The position numbers and the translations under genes are program-made. Shown in pieces: positions 52,367 through 61,988 of a stretch of DNA of 64,000 nt. The stretch covers positions 2,604,001-2,668,000 of the forward strand of contig NZ_CP154261.1 in NCBI RefSeq assembly GCF_039511225.1, given 5' to 3'. Within the stretch, counting starts at the first letter, position 1; every line of letters begins with the position of its first letter. Origin of the DNA: Sphingobacterium multivorum. GTDB taxonomy: Bacteria > Bacteroidota > Bacteroidia > Sphingobacteriales > Sphingobacteriaceae. A model generated the notes under the pieces. That model made no database searches. It was not told where the DNA came from and was given only the letters and a program-made list of their open reading frames with translations.

Positions 52367-54745
52367 TTATTCTTTTATCCAACGGTAGCTGACACCACCC
52401 ATAATAACCCGTCCAGGCTGCCCGAGTAGATAACGGCTGGTAAAATTGAATAAGTTGTCACCGATCAGGCGGAGGGTCAATCTCCTGTTCATCAGACTCT
52501 TTTCCACAGTCATATTCACCAGTGTGTGATAGGGGATAAAGATGTCGTATTTGTCGATAAACTGGTTGCCATTGTATTCCTGAAAAGGTGTGGCACTTCT
52601 GAAATTAACCCGCGCGTTTATGTTGACGCCCCAGGGTTTATACTCATATTGGGCTTTTGCATTGAACATGTGTCTCGAACGGTCCTCAATACCCCAATAA
52701 TCCGATTTTTTACTCTGACGATATTCGCCTGTAGCGGGATCGTTGATTTGGTTATAGGGGTAACTTCCCTTGGCAATACTATCCAAAACACTCAGGTCTT
52801 TGGCAATGAGGTATTGATAGCCCATCGACAATTGCAGATCTTTGGTCGCCTGATAGGTCAATGAAACTTCAAACCCCTTATTCATCGCTTTGGGCAGGTT
52901 GCGGTAGCTATAGATCTGTGCGACTTTGGTACCGTTACCTACACTAACCGTGTTGATCTGATTGTTGATCCGATGGTAGAAGACCGAGAAATCGGCCTGA
53001 AATCTCTTGAACGGGTTCCAGGTCAATCCAATATTGTTTGAAATGCTGGTTTCGGCTTTGAGGTTGCCCGCCACCAAATTGAGCATATAGCTGTTTTTAT
53101 AACTGAGTTCTCCGGCTTGATCCATGGCTGCAATCACATCGGCTACGCGCTCTGAACCGACGACAAGATAGTTGGCTGCTGGATTGAAGAAGACCTGATA
53201 GCGCATTTTATAGTCGGGGGCTTTGAATCCTGCACCAACACCACCTTTGATCAAAAGTGTAGGACTGAGATGATATTGCAGGCCTAAACTCGGGCTGAGA
53301 TGACCATTGTAGACATTCGTCTGATCATAGCGTAAGCCCAGCGTCGTTAATAAACGGTCTACAGGTTTCCATTCGGTCTGCAAATAGGCGAATGCGCTGT
53401 TCAAAGAGCGTTTGGCATCCAGATCTTGGTTGTCCATCCGTTCAAGGCTACCGCCTATACCGCCGGTAAGTTTAACCTGTTGTGCAGGGCTATACGCAAA
53501 TTGCTGTTCAATGCGGTGAACATTCTGACCAAACTGCTCGGCGCTTGCAACGATACCTTGCTGCAACCATTGCGCGGCTATCTGGGAGTGGAAACGCGAG
53601 AAATAGTAACGCGTCATACTACGCAATCCAGACGTAAAATTACGGTCGTAACTTGCCGAAAGATTGATGTCCTGATCTTTTTGTTTATCCTGTAGTGTAG
53701 CCGACTCAGACCAGGCATTGATCATTTCGGACTCTCGGGCTGCATAACGCCCTGTCACGCCCAAGGTGCCATTTTTGCTTGTACGATAACGTACTCGCCC
53801 CTGGAAACTATAGTTCGTATAGGGTGGGAAAGTGGTACTCTTGGAGTCCAGATACTGCTTGTCGGTATTAAAACCATCCGTGCGGTAGTAATTGCCCGAA
53901 AACACTGCGCTGCCACGCTGATTAGCAAAAGGTGTCTCAGCTTCCAAAGTGGCATCGACGGTATTGAGACTGCCGTAAAGAAACGATGCCTGCGCCTGTG
54001 GTGTGATAGCACCATGGCGTGTAATGATATTGATCGCACCACCTAATGCGTCACTGCCGTATAAGCAGGAGGAAGCTCCCTTGATGATCTCGATACGCTC
54101 AATATTGGTCACCGAAATACGGGACAGGTCAAAGTTGCCACTGTTGCGCCCCAGAATAGGCTGCCCGTCTACCAGGACCATCACGTAGTTGCTGCTGAAT
54201 CCCTGGATCTGCACACCGACAGCTCTGGATCCACCGGCAATATCGTTCACAATGGCGATACCTGTCTGTTCCTTGAGTACCTCATCTAGCCGACGGCTGC
54301 CCATAAGTTCAATCTCACGCTTGGTAATAACTTTAACGGGCATCGCTGCATTTTCGGCCTTGACGAGATTGTCTACAGCCTGCACTTTACCCTGCACATC
54401 AACTACATCCATCTGCCGTTCTTCAGCTTTTAAAACAATGTTCAGCTGCTGATTTTTGTCTTCCAAATCGATAACTTGACGGTACTGTTGATAACCCATG
54501 GCCTGTACCTGTAATTCGTAGCGCCCCGCATAGAGCTGGGTGAATTGAAATCTCCCTGCAGTATCTGTTTTAAAAGCATATTTATCTGGATAAAGATAGA
54601 CGGTCGCATTGGCGACGCCTTTATTGGATTCGTTTTTCAATACACCGGAGATTTTCCATTTTTCCTGTGCTTGCACAGTGTAGATCTGGCAGGCGCAAAG
54701 GGCGATCAGGGTGCTTGTTCGAATAGGTGAACTGCTTTTAAACAC
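52367..54745 (-). CDS. TonB-dependent heme receptor, HmuR-like
   Basis: This 792-aa outer membrane receptor has a GTG start at 54745, supported by the signal peptide (LIALCACQIYTVQAQ). A carboxypeptidase-regulatory-like domain (about 30-115) and plug (about 130-240) come before the barrel. The barrel has GAGFKAPDYKMRY and a following AGNLKAETS, reminiscent of the FRAP/NPNL heme receptor signature. There is no STN domain. It heads the HmuY operon and is divergent from hmuTUV, so heme is the likely substrate. Confidence 0.82.
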   Translation of the reverse strand: MFKSSSPIRTSTLIALCACQIYTVQAQEKWKISGVLKNESNKGVANATVYLYPDKYAFKTDTAGRFQFTQLYAGRYELQVQAMGYQQYRQVIDLEDKNQQLNIVLKAEERQMDVVDVQGKVQAVDNLVKAENAAMPVKVITKREIELMGSRRLDEVLKEQTGIAIVNDIAGGSRAVGVQIQGFSSNYVMVLVDGQPILGRNSGNFDLSRISVTNIERIEIIKGASSCLYGSDALGGAINIITRHGAITPQAQASFLYGSLNTVDATLEAETPFANQRGSAVFSGNYYRTDGFNTDKQYLDSKSTTFPPYTNYSFQGRVRYRTSKNGTLGVTGRYAARESEMINAWSESATLQDKQKDQDINLSASYDRNFTSGLRSMTRYYFSRFHSQIAAQWLQQGIVASAEQFGQNVHRIEQQFAYSPAQQVKLTGGIGGSLERMDNQDLDAKRSLNSAFAYLQTEWKPVDRLLTTLGLRYDQTNVYNGHLSPSLGLQYHLSPTLLIKGGVGAGFKAPDYKMRYQVFFNPAANYLVVGSERVADVIAAMDQAGELSYKNSYMLNLVAGNLKAETSISNNIGLTWNPFKRFQADFSVFYHRINNQINTVSVGNGTKVAQIYSYRNLPKAMNKGFEVSLTYQATKDLQLSMGYQYLIAKDLSVLDSIAKGSYPYNQINDPATGEYRQSKKSDYWGIEDRSRHMFNAKAQYEYKPWGVNINARVNFRSATPFQEYNGNQFIDKYDIFIPYHTLVNMTVEKSLMNRRLTLRLIGDNLFNFTSRYLLGQPGRVIMGGVSYRWIKE

Positions 54746-54753
54746 TATTTTTA

Positions 54754-54770
54754 TTTTTAATAATTCTAAA
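54754..54770 (-). promoter_or_regulatory. TTTAGAATnATTCTAAA-type site at hmuR-like start
   Basis: The minus strand reads TTTAGAATTATTAAAAA, two mismatches from the palindrome. It lies only 9 bp before the GTG start. Another, weaker version (TTTAGACTGATTATTGA) is on the plus strand at 54957-54973, toward hmuT. Confidence 0.45.
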
Positions 54771-54774
54771 TAAT

Positions 54775-55056
54775 GTTACAAAAAAAGGTAATCCTATTGG
54801 ATTTTTCTCTATGCAAAACGTCATAAATTCTATTTAATTCGTTTTTTATGGACTGAAAAGCAGTTTATATTTAGGTGTAAATCGTTGTTTATAAGTGTTT
54901 TATTCTCTTTTTTATGTTATGATGTACTAGTTTAAAAGAAATGATATAATTTGTATTTAGACTGATTATTGATTTGTTTTGTACTCAAGTTTTACGGCGA
55001 GAGGTAAAACCATTCCTGGAAATCCGCTATCGCCATACTGGAGATAAAGAATTACA
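54775..55056. other. Divergent promoter region of heme uptake genes
   Basis: This AT-rich stretch separates the hmuR-like and hmuT-like genes. No ORF was seen. A long 5' region precedes hmuT. Apart from the TTTAGAAT-type sites no other element was recognised. Confidence 0.5.
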
Positions 55057-55914
55057 ATGAGTAGATTTTATGTTATTATACTGTGTTTTTTGATGCAAAT
55101 CGGTGGATGGGCGAGGGCACAGCAGAGAATCATTACGTTAAACAGTTCGTTGACCGAAACGATCTACGGACTGGGAATAGGTGAGCGCATGGTCGCTACC
55201 GATGTGACAAGTATATCGCCCAAAGCAGCGGCGGCCTTGCCGAGGGTAAGCAAGAACCGTTCGATATCGGCCGAAGGTTTATTATCTTTTAAGCCAAGCA
55301 TCGTCATTGCAAATGAAGGTGATGTATCCAAAGCAGTCATTCATCAGATTCGCGCGGCTGGCGTGAAGTTTGTCTCCATTAAGCCCAGCTATTCTGTTTC
55401 GGGTGCGCTTCGTTACATCCAGGAGGTGGCAGATGCCGTCGGTGAATCTGCTGCCGGTAAAAGTCTGGTTTCACGAACAAAATTGAGCCTGGATCATACC
55501 ATAGAATTGGTGAAAAAGGAAAACCAAGGTAAAGCAGCACCCAAAGTATTGTTTTTATATGCCCGTGGTACGGGTACCATGAGCGTGGCGGGTAAAGGCA
55601 GTAGTCTAGATGCGATGATTAATCTGGCTGGTGGTAAAAACGCCGTTCAGGAATTTTCGGATTTCAAACCCTATACAACGGAAGCGCTGGTGCAGGCCAA
55701 TCCAGATATTGTGTTGCTATTTGATTTTGGCGCAAGTAGTCTTGGGGGGCAGGATGCTATCCTTAAATTGCCGGGTATGCGTATCACGAATGCGGGTAAA
55801 AACGAACGTATCTTGGTGATGAATGCCTCGCTGCTGGTCAATTTCAGTAATCGGCTGCCAGATGCGATCTTAGCATTGCACCGTGGATTTGGAAAAGTGA
55901 TGGATTCAAAATAA
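55057..55914 (+). CDS. hmuT: Heme ABC transporter periplasmic binding protein
   Basis: This 285-aa protein has a signal peptide (cleavage near 22, GGWARAQ). The fold is the class III (BtuF/HmuT-like) binding protein: RIITLNSSLTETIYGLGIGERMVATDVTS at the N-terminus, then KPSIVIANEG and a long helical backbone. The VLFLYARGTGTMSVAGKGSSLDAMINLAGG segment is typical of hemin-binding HmuT. It delivers heme to HmuUV. The gene starts the plus-strand hmuTUV operon. Confidence 0.88.
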   Translation: MSRFYVIILCFLMQIGGWARAQQRIITLNSSLTETIYGLGIGERMVATDVTSISPKAAAALPRVSKNRSISAEGLLSFKPSIVIANEGDVSKAVIHQIRAAGVKFVSIKPSYSVSGALRYIQEVADAVGESAAGKSLVSRTKLSLDHTIELVKKENQGKAAPKVLFLYARGTGTMSVAGKGSSLDAMINLAGGKNAVQEFSDFKPYTTEALVQANPDIVLLFDFGASSLGGQDAILKLPGMRITNAGKNERILVMNASLLVNFSNRLPDAILALHRGFGKVMDSK

Positions 55915-55919
55915 AGCCG

Positions 55920-56951
55920 GTGCAAAAGAAACAGAAATTTATTCTAGTGGCTTTGGGCCTGGTATTGGGTGTCGTCAGTATTGTTGCCTTGGGGTTGGGG
56001 GCTTACCCTATTTCGCCCGCGGATATCTTAACGATGTTGATGCAAAAATTGCACTTGGGGAGTGCCGGAGTTGTGCATAATATGCAAGCAGATGTTCTTT
56101 TCGAGATTCGTATGCCGCGTCTTTTGCTTGGACTTTTGGTGGGGGCAGCATTGGGTATATCCGGTGCTGCGATCCAGGGTATATTCCGCAACCCCTTAGC
56201 GGAGCCCGGATTGATCGGGATTTCATCTGGAGCTTCCCTTTTTGCGGTACTGATCATTGCCTTTGAGACTTTTCTATTCACCTCTTTGGCTGCTTGGATT
56301 GGCTATTATATATTGGCTTTTGGCGCTTTTGTGGGCGCTGGTTTAACCGCTTTTTTGGTTTACCGTATTGCCAGTAAAAATGGCCGCCCCAATGTGACGA
56401 CGATGCTGTTGGCGGGTATTGCCATCAATGCCTTTGCGGGTGCGCTGACAGGTTTGATGACCTATATGTCTACAGAGCAACAGTTACGTACCATCACTTT
56501 TTGGATGCTGGGCAGTCTTGGTGGGGCTACTTGGGATAACTTAAGAGCTTTGGCGCCATTTATTTTGATCCCGCTGCTGATCTTGCCCTTATTTGGAAAG
56601 TCGCTGAATGCCTTTTCCCTTGGGGAGTTGCAGGCAGATCTTTTGGGTATGCGTACCGATCGCGTCAAACGCTGGGTGGTTGTTTTATCCACACTTGCTG
56701 TGGGAGCATCAGTTGCGGTATCGGGTATTATTGGTTTTGTCGGACTGATTGTTCCGCATACCGTTCGCTTGATGGGTGGAGCGGATCACCGATTTGTGCT
56801 TCCGGGTTCATTATTATTGGGGGCGCTGGTGCTGACGTTGGCAGACGTGATTGCACGGGTCGCTGTGGCACCCATCGAATTGCCCATCGGCGTGATTACA
56901 GCTTTACTGGGCACACCGGTATTCTTGTATATTTTAATCAAAGATAAATAG
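55920..56951 (+). CDS. hmuU: Heme ABC transporter permease (FecCD family)
   Basis: This 343-aa integral membrane protein has a GTG start 5 bp after the hmuT stop, with no better ATG nearby. About ten membrane helices are visible, with the family motifs RMPRLLLGLLVGAALGISGAAIQGIFRNPLAEPGLIGISSGA (about 63-105) and GIIGFVGLIVPHTVRL. FecCD-type permeases import iron chelates or heme. The context with hmuT and hmuV favours heme. Confidence 0.92.
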   Translation: MQKKQKFILVALGLVLGVVSIVALGLGAYPISPADILTMLMQKLHLGSAGVVHNMQADVLFEIRMPRLLLGLLVGAALGISGAAIQGIFRNPLAEPGLIGISSGASLFAVLIIAFETFLFTSLAAWIGYYILAFGAFVGAGLTAFLVYRIASKNGRPNVTTMLLAGIAINAFAGALTGLMTYMSTEQQLRTITFWMLGSLGGATWDNLRALAPFILIPLLILPLFGKSLNAFSLGELQADLLGMRTDRVKRWVVVLSTLAVGASVAVSGIIGFVGLIVPHTVRLMGGADHRFVLPGSLLLGALVLTLADVIARVAVAPIELPIGVITALLGTPVFLYILIKDK

Positions 56952-56984
56952 TCTTTTGACAAAGGCTTTAAAAATAATTGCATT

Positions 56985-57776
56985 ATGCTACGTGTAGAGA
57001 AGATCAACTACGAAGTGAACGGACGAAAGCTTCTGAAGGATATTACCTTTCAGGTACGTAAAGGTGAAATTCTGGCAATCCTCGGAGCTAATGGCGCTGG
57101 TAAGTCGACGCTGATGGGGGTGCTTTGTGGTGAAAAGAAACCGGATTCGGGAGCTGTTCATCTCAATGGCAAGGCGCTGTCTGCATACGAACCTGCGGCT
57201 TTGGCCAAATGTAGGGCTTTGCTGAGCCAACAACAGCAGATGACATTGAGCTTTAACGTAGAAGAGATTGTGCTAATGGGTCGGTATCCGCATTATAAGA
57301 ATACACCCAAACAAGAGGACTATAAGATCGTGGCCGAAACTATGGAACTTTGCGGGGTATCTGCTTTTGCTGAACGGGATTTTTTGAGCCTTTCCGGCGG
57401 TGAACAACAGCGTGTTCATCTTGCACGTATCCTAGCACAGATATGGGATAATCCAGATGCACTGTTGTTATTGGACGAACCTATTTCTGCATTGGATCTG
57501 CATTATCAGCAGAAAGTATTGGCCATTGCACGTGCACTTGCCCGAAAAGGATTTATGGTGGTGCTGATCGTGCACGACGTTAATTTTGCTGCCATGTATG
57601 CCGATCGTATTCTGATGCTCAAAAATGGTCGCAAGCTTTTTCATGGTACACCGGTGGAAGTATTGGCCCAAAAAGAGATCTATACCATCTTTTCGGTCGA
57701 GTCAAATGTCATTATGAACCCAAGAACATTGAAACCTTATGTTCAGTTGGAGGAAATGGATATTGACTTGGATTAA
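56985..57776 (+). CDS. hmuV: Heme ABC transporter ATP-binding protein
   Basis: This 263-aa ATPase has Walker A GANGAGKST near 36-44, signature LSGGEQQR near 139, Walker B LLLLDEP near 163 and the H-loop LIVHDVN. The FecE/HmuV style (HYQQKVLAIARALARKG) supports heme or chelate import. It lies 33 bp after hmuU and closes the operon; the PchR-like regulator follows after about 90 bp. Confidence 0.93.
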   Translation: MLRVEKINYEVNGRKLLKDITFQVRKGEILAILGANGAGKSTLMGVLCGEKKPDSGAVHLNGKALSAYEPAALAKCRALLSQQQQMTLSFNVEEIVLMGRYPHYKNTPKQEDYKIVAETMELCGVSAFAERDFLSLSGGEQQRVHLARILAQIWDNPDALLLLDEPISALDLHYQQKVLAIARALARKGFMVVLIVHDVNFAAMYADRILMLKNGRKLFHGTPVEVLAQKEIYTIFSVESNVIMNPRTLKPYVQLEEMDIDLD

Positions 57777-57784
57777 CTATGTTA

Positions 57785-57801
57785 TTTAGAAAGATTATAA
57801 A
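57785..57801 (+). promoter_or_regulatory. TTTAGAATnATTCTAAA-type site before AraC gene
   Basis: It reads TTTAGAAAGATTATAAA, two mismatches from the palindrome, 67 bp before the PchR-like gene. This places the regulator gene in the same presumed regulon. Confidence 0.4.
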
Positions 57802-57867
57802 TAATTTTAGAATACCATCTTATTTCGTTAATTTTAACTGCTTCAGGCTTATTTAGGATTTGTAATC

Positions 57868-58830
57868 ATGTTGGTGAAAAGTAAAATAGTAGAGTTGGCA
57901 GATTGGCTTTTTGAAGAAGAAATTCCGGATAGCTATGTTCCCGACAAACCGTTGGTCGAAAATAGAATCTCGATTTCCAAGGACCCAGTCCATATGGAGA
58001 ATTTTCAACTTTCGACATCGGGGTTGTTTATCCTGCATGCTAAGATGCAGTTTGACCGGCCGGTGCAGGTTCTTACTGAAATTGAGGGTGAGACGATAAC
58101 AAGTCAGTTTATTTTCTTCAAGCCGACAGATAGCAAATTGCCTTATGGCATGAGCCGGCATAACATACGTTATATTCCTTCGGTCAACTCCATCCATGAA
58201 GTGGAACCCGGTATTGAATATACTTATTTTATAGCCGTTATTTCCAAGGAGTACTACCTCAATCTGATCAAACGCGATTCGTTATTGCATCAGCAATTTG
58301 TACACGAGATCGAAAAAGGCGAATACGTTTCCTTCTCCGAAGAAGATCTGATGGCGACCTATGAGATGCAGCATACCATAAGCGAGCTGATTGAATCCAA
58401 AAAAAAGGGCGAAATCCGCAGGCTTCATACCGAGTCGCGTATTGTTGAGCTGCTAATGTATCAATTTGAGCAATACAATGAGAAAACTGAAAGCAGTGAT
58501 GTGCTCTTTCATGAGGAGGATGTGCAGCGACTGGAGATGGCAAGACAGATTCTTGAACAGCGTATTGCCAATCCACCGACGCAAAAAGAACTGGCCGCGG
58601 AGGTGCTAACCAGTGAAAGTAAATTGCGTAAGGACTTTAAGGAATATTTTTCAGTGACCATTCACGACTACCTTACACGGGTGCGGATGGAAAAAGCCAA
58701 AAGTTATCTGCTCGAAGATAAAATGACCGTCTATGAAGTGGCCTTGTTGACGGGCTATGGTCACCAGAATAATTTTAGCAGTGCGTTTAAAAAATATTAC
58801 GGAATCTCTCCCGGGGAGCTCAAGATGTAA
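57868..58830 (+). CDS. AraC-family regulator, PchR-like
   Basis: This 320-aa protein has a beta-rich N-terminal half (about 1-170) containing FIFFKPTDSKLPYGMSRHNIRYIP, reminiscent of PchR-type siderophore-sensing regulators, and a C-terminal AraC domain. The domain (about 225-320) has PTQKELAAEVLTSESKLRKDFKEYFSVTIHDYL and TVYEVALLTGYGHQNNFSSAFKKYYGISPGEL. The position behind hmuTUV suggests it controls heme or iron uptake. Whether it activates the nearby operons is inference. Confidence 0.82.
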   Translation: MLVKSKIVELADWLFEEEIPDSYVPDKPLVENRISISKDPVHMENFQLSTSGLFILHAKMQFDRPVQVLTEIEGETITSQFIFFKPTDSKLPYGMSRHNIRYIPSVNSIHEVEPGIEYTYFIAVISKEYYLNLIKRDSLLHQQFVHEIEKGEYVSFSEEDLMATYEMQHTISELIESKKKGEIRRLHTESRIVELLMYQFEQYNEKTESSDVLFHEEDVQRLEMARQILEQRIANPPTQKELAAEVLTSESKLRKDFKEYFSVTIHDYLTRVRMEKAKSYLLEDKMTVYEVALLTGYGHQNNFSSAFKKYYGISPGELKM

Positions 58831-58848
58831 TATAAACTGCTGCTTGGA

Positions 58849-59511
58849 TTAGTTTCTTCTGATCGGGAAGATATGATCGTCCGAAATAGCATAACTTTGA
58901 TATAGGGAAGACAGGTCTTTGCTGTCCAATCCCGTAAAAGTACTAAAAGCGGGAAGGATAATCTGATGAGTACATACCAGAAAACAGGGTAGGCGAACCT
59001 TCCGTTTCGGTGGAATAACCAGGCTGATACCCGGATGGATATGGCCACTAATCCGAAATGAAGAGGAATCTGCTGCATCAGCGGGGTGGTGTTTAAATTG
59101 GATCTGTTGCATTTCGAAAACTTCTTTATGATGCTCTATACCGAAGCGAATGCCCATTTGTTGCGATAGGCGGTCGTGATTGCCTTTGACAAGATGAAGG
59201 TGGAGCTCAGGGTGGCGTTGTCTGAATGATTCCAGTAAAAGTACTTCCTGATTGATGCCGGCATGAATGAGATCGCCGACAACGATGACTTGCTTAGCTT
59301 GATAGTACGCTATTAGGGATTCTAATCGAGTAAGGTCCGTTATGGCAGTATCCGTCGGGATAGCAATGCCATGCTTCCTGAAATGTGCCGCTTTGCCCAG
59401 ATGCAGGTCAGATAAGATTAACGTTTTTTGGTCTTTCCAGTATATAGAGCGTTGTGTGTTAAGGGTTAATTCCTGTTTATTGAATGTAATTGTTTGTTCT
59501 CCGATTTTCAT
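58849..59511 (-). CDS. pdeM: Ligase-associated phosphoesterase PdeM
   Basis: This 220-aa calcineurin-like phosphoesterase has metal-binding motifs LILSDLHLGKAAHFRKHGI (about 32-50), VVGDLIHAG, VKGNHD and ISGHIHPG. Proteins of this type are found in the ligase-associated DNA damage response clusters of many bacteria and act as nucleases or phosphatases on DNA ends. Its start codon overlaps the helicase stop by 4 bp (ATGA), so the genes are translationally coupled. Confidence 0.88.
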   Translation of the reverse strand: MKIGEQTITFNKQELTLNTQRSIYWKDQKTLILSDLHLGKAAHFRKHGIAIPTDTAITDLTRLESLIAYYQAKQVIVVGDLIHAGINQEVLLLESFRQRHPELHLHLVKGNHDRLSQQMGIRFGIEHHKEVFEMQQIQFKHHPADAADSSSFRISGHIHPGISLVIPPKRKVRLPCFLVCTHQIILPAFSTFTGLDSKDLSSLYQSYAISDDHIFPIRRN

Positions 59512-61970
59512 TTTCTGCGCTTCTTTTTTTGAGCATTGGTCTTTTCCATGCGTTGAATCCGTTCAATCAAGGCTTCGCTCGACAGGGATTGCCGGAGGCT
59601 ATCCACTTTTATCGGAAAGCTCAATGGCGTATACTCTTCGACAAAGGTATAACGTATTTTGCTCTGATTGATCCTTTCGAATGCATTTATTAACCGATGT
59701 TCTTCCAGTTGCTGGTTGAATACTTCGGTAAAAGCCTGTTTGAGCAAAAGATTAGTGGGATCGTGTTCCATTAATACACGAAAAATAATCCCTGATGAGG
59801 CCTGCAACGATTTGTTGTTTTGCTGGGTGCCGGGATAGTTTTGGACAACCAGCCCGGAAATGACGGCGATATCCCTAAATTTGCGGCTGGCCATTTCTGC
59901 AGAGTTAATACTACTGATCACATCTTCCATCAAATTGCTGCGGCTCAATACCTGTTCGAGCTGCATTTGACTGAGCTGAATTTCCTTATCGGAATAGAGT
60001 TCGAAGCCATAGTCGTTCATGGCCATGGAAAAGCTGATCGGGTACAACTTGCTGATGCGGTAGGCGACAAGCGCTGCCATGACTTCATGGATCAATCGGC
60101 CTTCCAAGGGGTAGAAAAATAGATGATGACCTTCTCTGGTTTTGATATGTTCGACGAGGAATTCCGCTTCACTTGGCACGGCTGAAAGTTCAGCCTGTTT
60201 TTCGATCAGTGGCGCCAGGAAATGAAGCTCTTTTTCACTGGAGGGAGCGCTGGCTGCTGCAGCCAATTTTTTTCTCAGGAAATGGCTCAAATTGGATGAT
60301 AAGGGAAGTCTTCCACCGAGCCAGCTCGGAGTAATGGCTTTACCCGACGAATTTCTTACGAATACGGTCATTTCCTTCACCATCACAAGTTCGAGTATCC
60401 GCCCCGCAAGGATAAAGCGTTCACCTTTTTTAAGTTTGCTAATAAAATATTCTTCGATCATGCCGATGTAGCCACCGGAGAGAAACTTAACACGCATCAT
60501 GGCATCACCGACAATGGCACCGATATTGAGTCTGTGAAGCAGTGCAAGACGGCGGTTTTTAATGATCCATTTGCCTTCTTCATCCTGGATAACCTTGTGA
60601 AATTCTTCGTAGCGTTTTCCAATTTTTCCACCCGCGGTAATAAAATACATACACCATTGCCATTCTTCCGTTTCCATGTAGTGAAAGGCATGGGTACTGG
60701 CGACGATGGCATGCAATTCTTCCGAACGAAATCCACCGCCCAAGGCGATGGTTACCATGAATTGAACAAGCACATCGAAGGTCTGAACCATGGGATCCCG
60801 GTTTTCAATCGTCTGCGTTTTTACGGCCTCCTTCAGGGCGGCGACTTCGATGAGCTCCAGGGAGTGTGTGGGAACGAAATAGATCGTGGAGGTTTCGAAA
60901 GGGCTATGTCCGCTTCTTCCAGCACGTTGCATAAATCGAGCTACACCTTTACTTGATCCAACCTGTACCACTGTATCCACGGGTTTGAAATCTACCCCTA
61001 AGTCCAAGGAAGAGGTCGATACGACTGCTTTAAGTTTGCCGCTGCTGAGATTGTCCTCGATCCATTCGCGGATATGCGCGTCAATGGAGCTGTGGTGCAA
61101 GGCGATTTGTCCGGCAAAATCGGGGTGAGCCTGCAACAGCAATTGGTACCACATCTCACTTTGGCTCCGTGTGTTGGTAAAGATAATGGTGCTTTTGCTG
61201 GCAAGTATAATCGGGACGACCTGATCTACGAGGTTGCCGCCGAGGTGCCCTGCCCAGGGAAGCAGTTCCACTGTGCTGGGGAATATCGGTTTGATGGCAA
61301 TTTTCTTTTTCTCTTTGGCAATAATCTGGATACGTTTTATGGCTGTGGGGAGCAAAACATCCATTGCTTCATTGAGATTGCCGATGGTGGCTGTGATACC
61401 CCAGACGCGTAGGTTTTTTGTATATGCTTCCAAAAAGGAAAGTGCCAGTTCGACCATTACGCCCCTTTTGTTGCCCATGAGCTCGTGCCACTCGTCTACC
61501 GTCACACATCGGAGATTTTTAAAATATTTATCGCGTTGTTTTTGAGCAAGCAATAAGTGCAGGCTTTCTGGAGTAACAAGCAAAACGTCAGGCATGGAGC
61601 GGGTTTGCTGCGCTTTGATCTTGGGATCGGTGTCACCATTACGCACCTGTACGATCCAGTCGAGTCCAATTTCGTCTATTGCTGTTTGCATGGCCCGCGC
61701 AAGATCTTTGGCCAAGGAGCGTAGAGGTGTAATCCAGAGGAGCTTTAGGCCCTTTTGGTAATGTTCCGGATGATTGAGGAAGTCCATCAATACCGCCATA
61801 AATAGGGAGAAGGTCTTTCCAAACCCTGTGGGCGCGATAACCAGCCCGCTGTATCCTTGCGCATATTTTTCCCAGGCCCTGGTCTGGAAGCTAAAAGGGG
61901 TATTTCCCTGCGATTTGAAATAATCACTGATTATTCGAAAACCTTCACTATGTGCTATCTTTGCGTTCAA
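59508..61970 (-). CDS. Ligase-associated DEXH-box helicase (Lhr-type)
   Basis: This 820-aa superfamily 2 helicase has Walker A APTGFGKTF near 45-53, the Q-motif region FSFQTRAWEKYAQG, DEWH in CVTVDEWHELMG (motif II), GITAT (motif III) and QRAGRSGHS (motif VI). The C-terminal half has an Lhr-core-like domain (GVMVEL..., then a DUF-type tail). It should unwind DNA/RNA in concert with the ligase and nucleases of the cluster. It overlaps pdeM by 4 bp. Confidence 0.9.
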   Translation of the reverse strand: MNAKIAHSEGFRIISDYFKSQGNTPFSFQTRAWEKYAQGYSGLVIAPTGFGKTFSLFMAVLMDFLNHPEHYQKGLKLLWITPLRSLAKDLARAMQTAIDEIGLDWIVQVRNGDTDPKIKAQQTRSMPDVLLVTPESLHLLLAQKQRDKYFKNLRCVTVDEWHELMGNKRGVMVELALSFLEAYTKNLRVWGITATIGNLNEAMDVLLPTAIKRIQIIAKEKKKIAIKPIFPSTVELLPWAGHLGGNLVDQVVPIILASKSTIIFTNTRSQSEMWYQLLLQAHPDFAGQIALHHSSIDAHIREWIEDNLSSGKLKAVVSTSSLDLGVDFKPVDTVVQVGSSKGVARFMQRAGRSGHSPFETSTIYFVPTHSLELIEVAALKEAVKTQTIENRDPMVQTFDVLVQFMVTIALGGGFRSEELHAIVASTHAFHYMETEEWQWCMYFITAGGKIGKRYEEFHKVIQDEEGKWIIKNRRLALLHRLNIGAIVGDAMMRVKFLSGGYIGMIEEYFISKLKKGERFILAGRILELVMVKEMTVFVRNSSGKAITPSWLGGRLPLSSNLSHFLRKKLAAAASAPSSEKELHFLAPLIEKQAELSAVPSEAEFLVEHIKTREGHHLFFYPLEGRLIHEVMAALVAYRISKLYPISFSMAMNDYGFELYSDKEIQLSQMQLEQVLSRSNLMEDVISSINSAEMASRKFRDIAVISGLVVQNYPGTQQNNKSLQASSGIIFRVLMEHDPTNLLLKQAFTEVFNQQLEEHRLINAFERINQSKIRYTFVEEYTPLSFPIKVDSLRQSLSSEALIERIQRMEKTNAQKKKRRK

Positions 61971-61988
61971 TGTGTATGAAGCTATGCC

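Noticed and set aside
60534-60956. 140-aa plus-strand open frame inside the helicase gene
   Set aside because: It is antisense to conserved helicase sequence and has no independent support.
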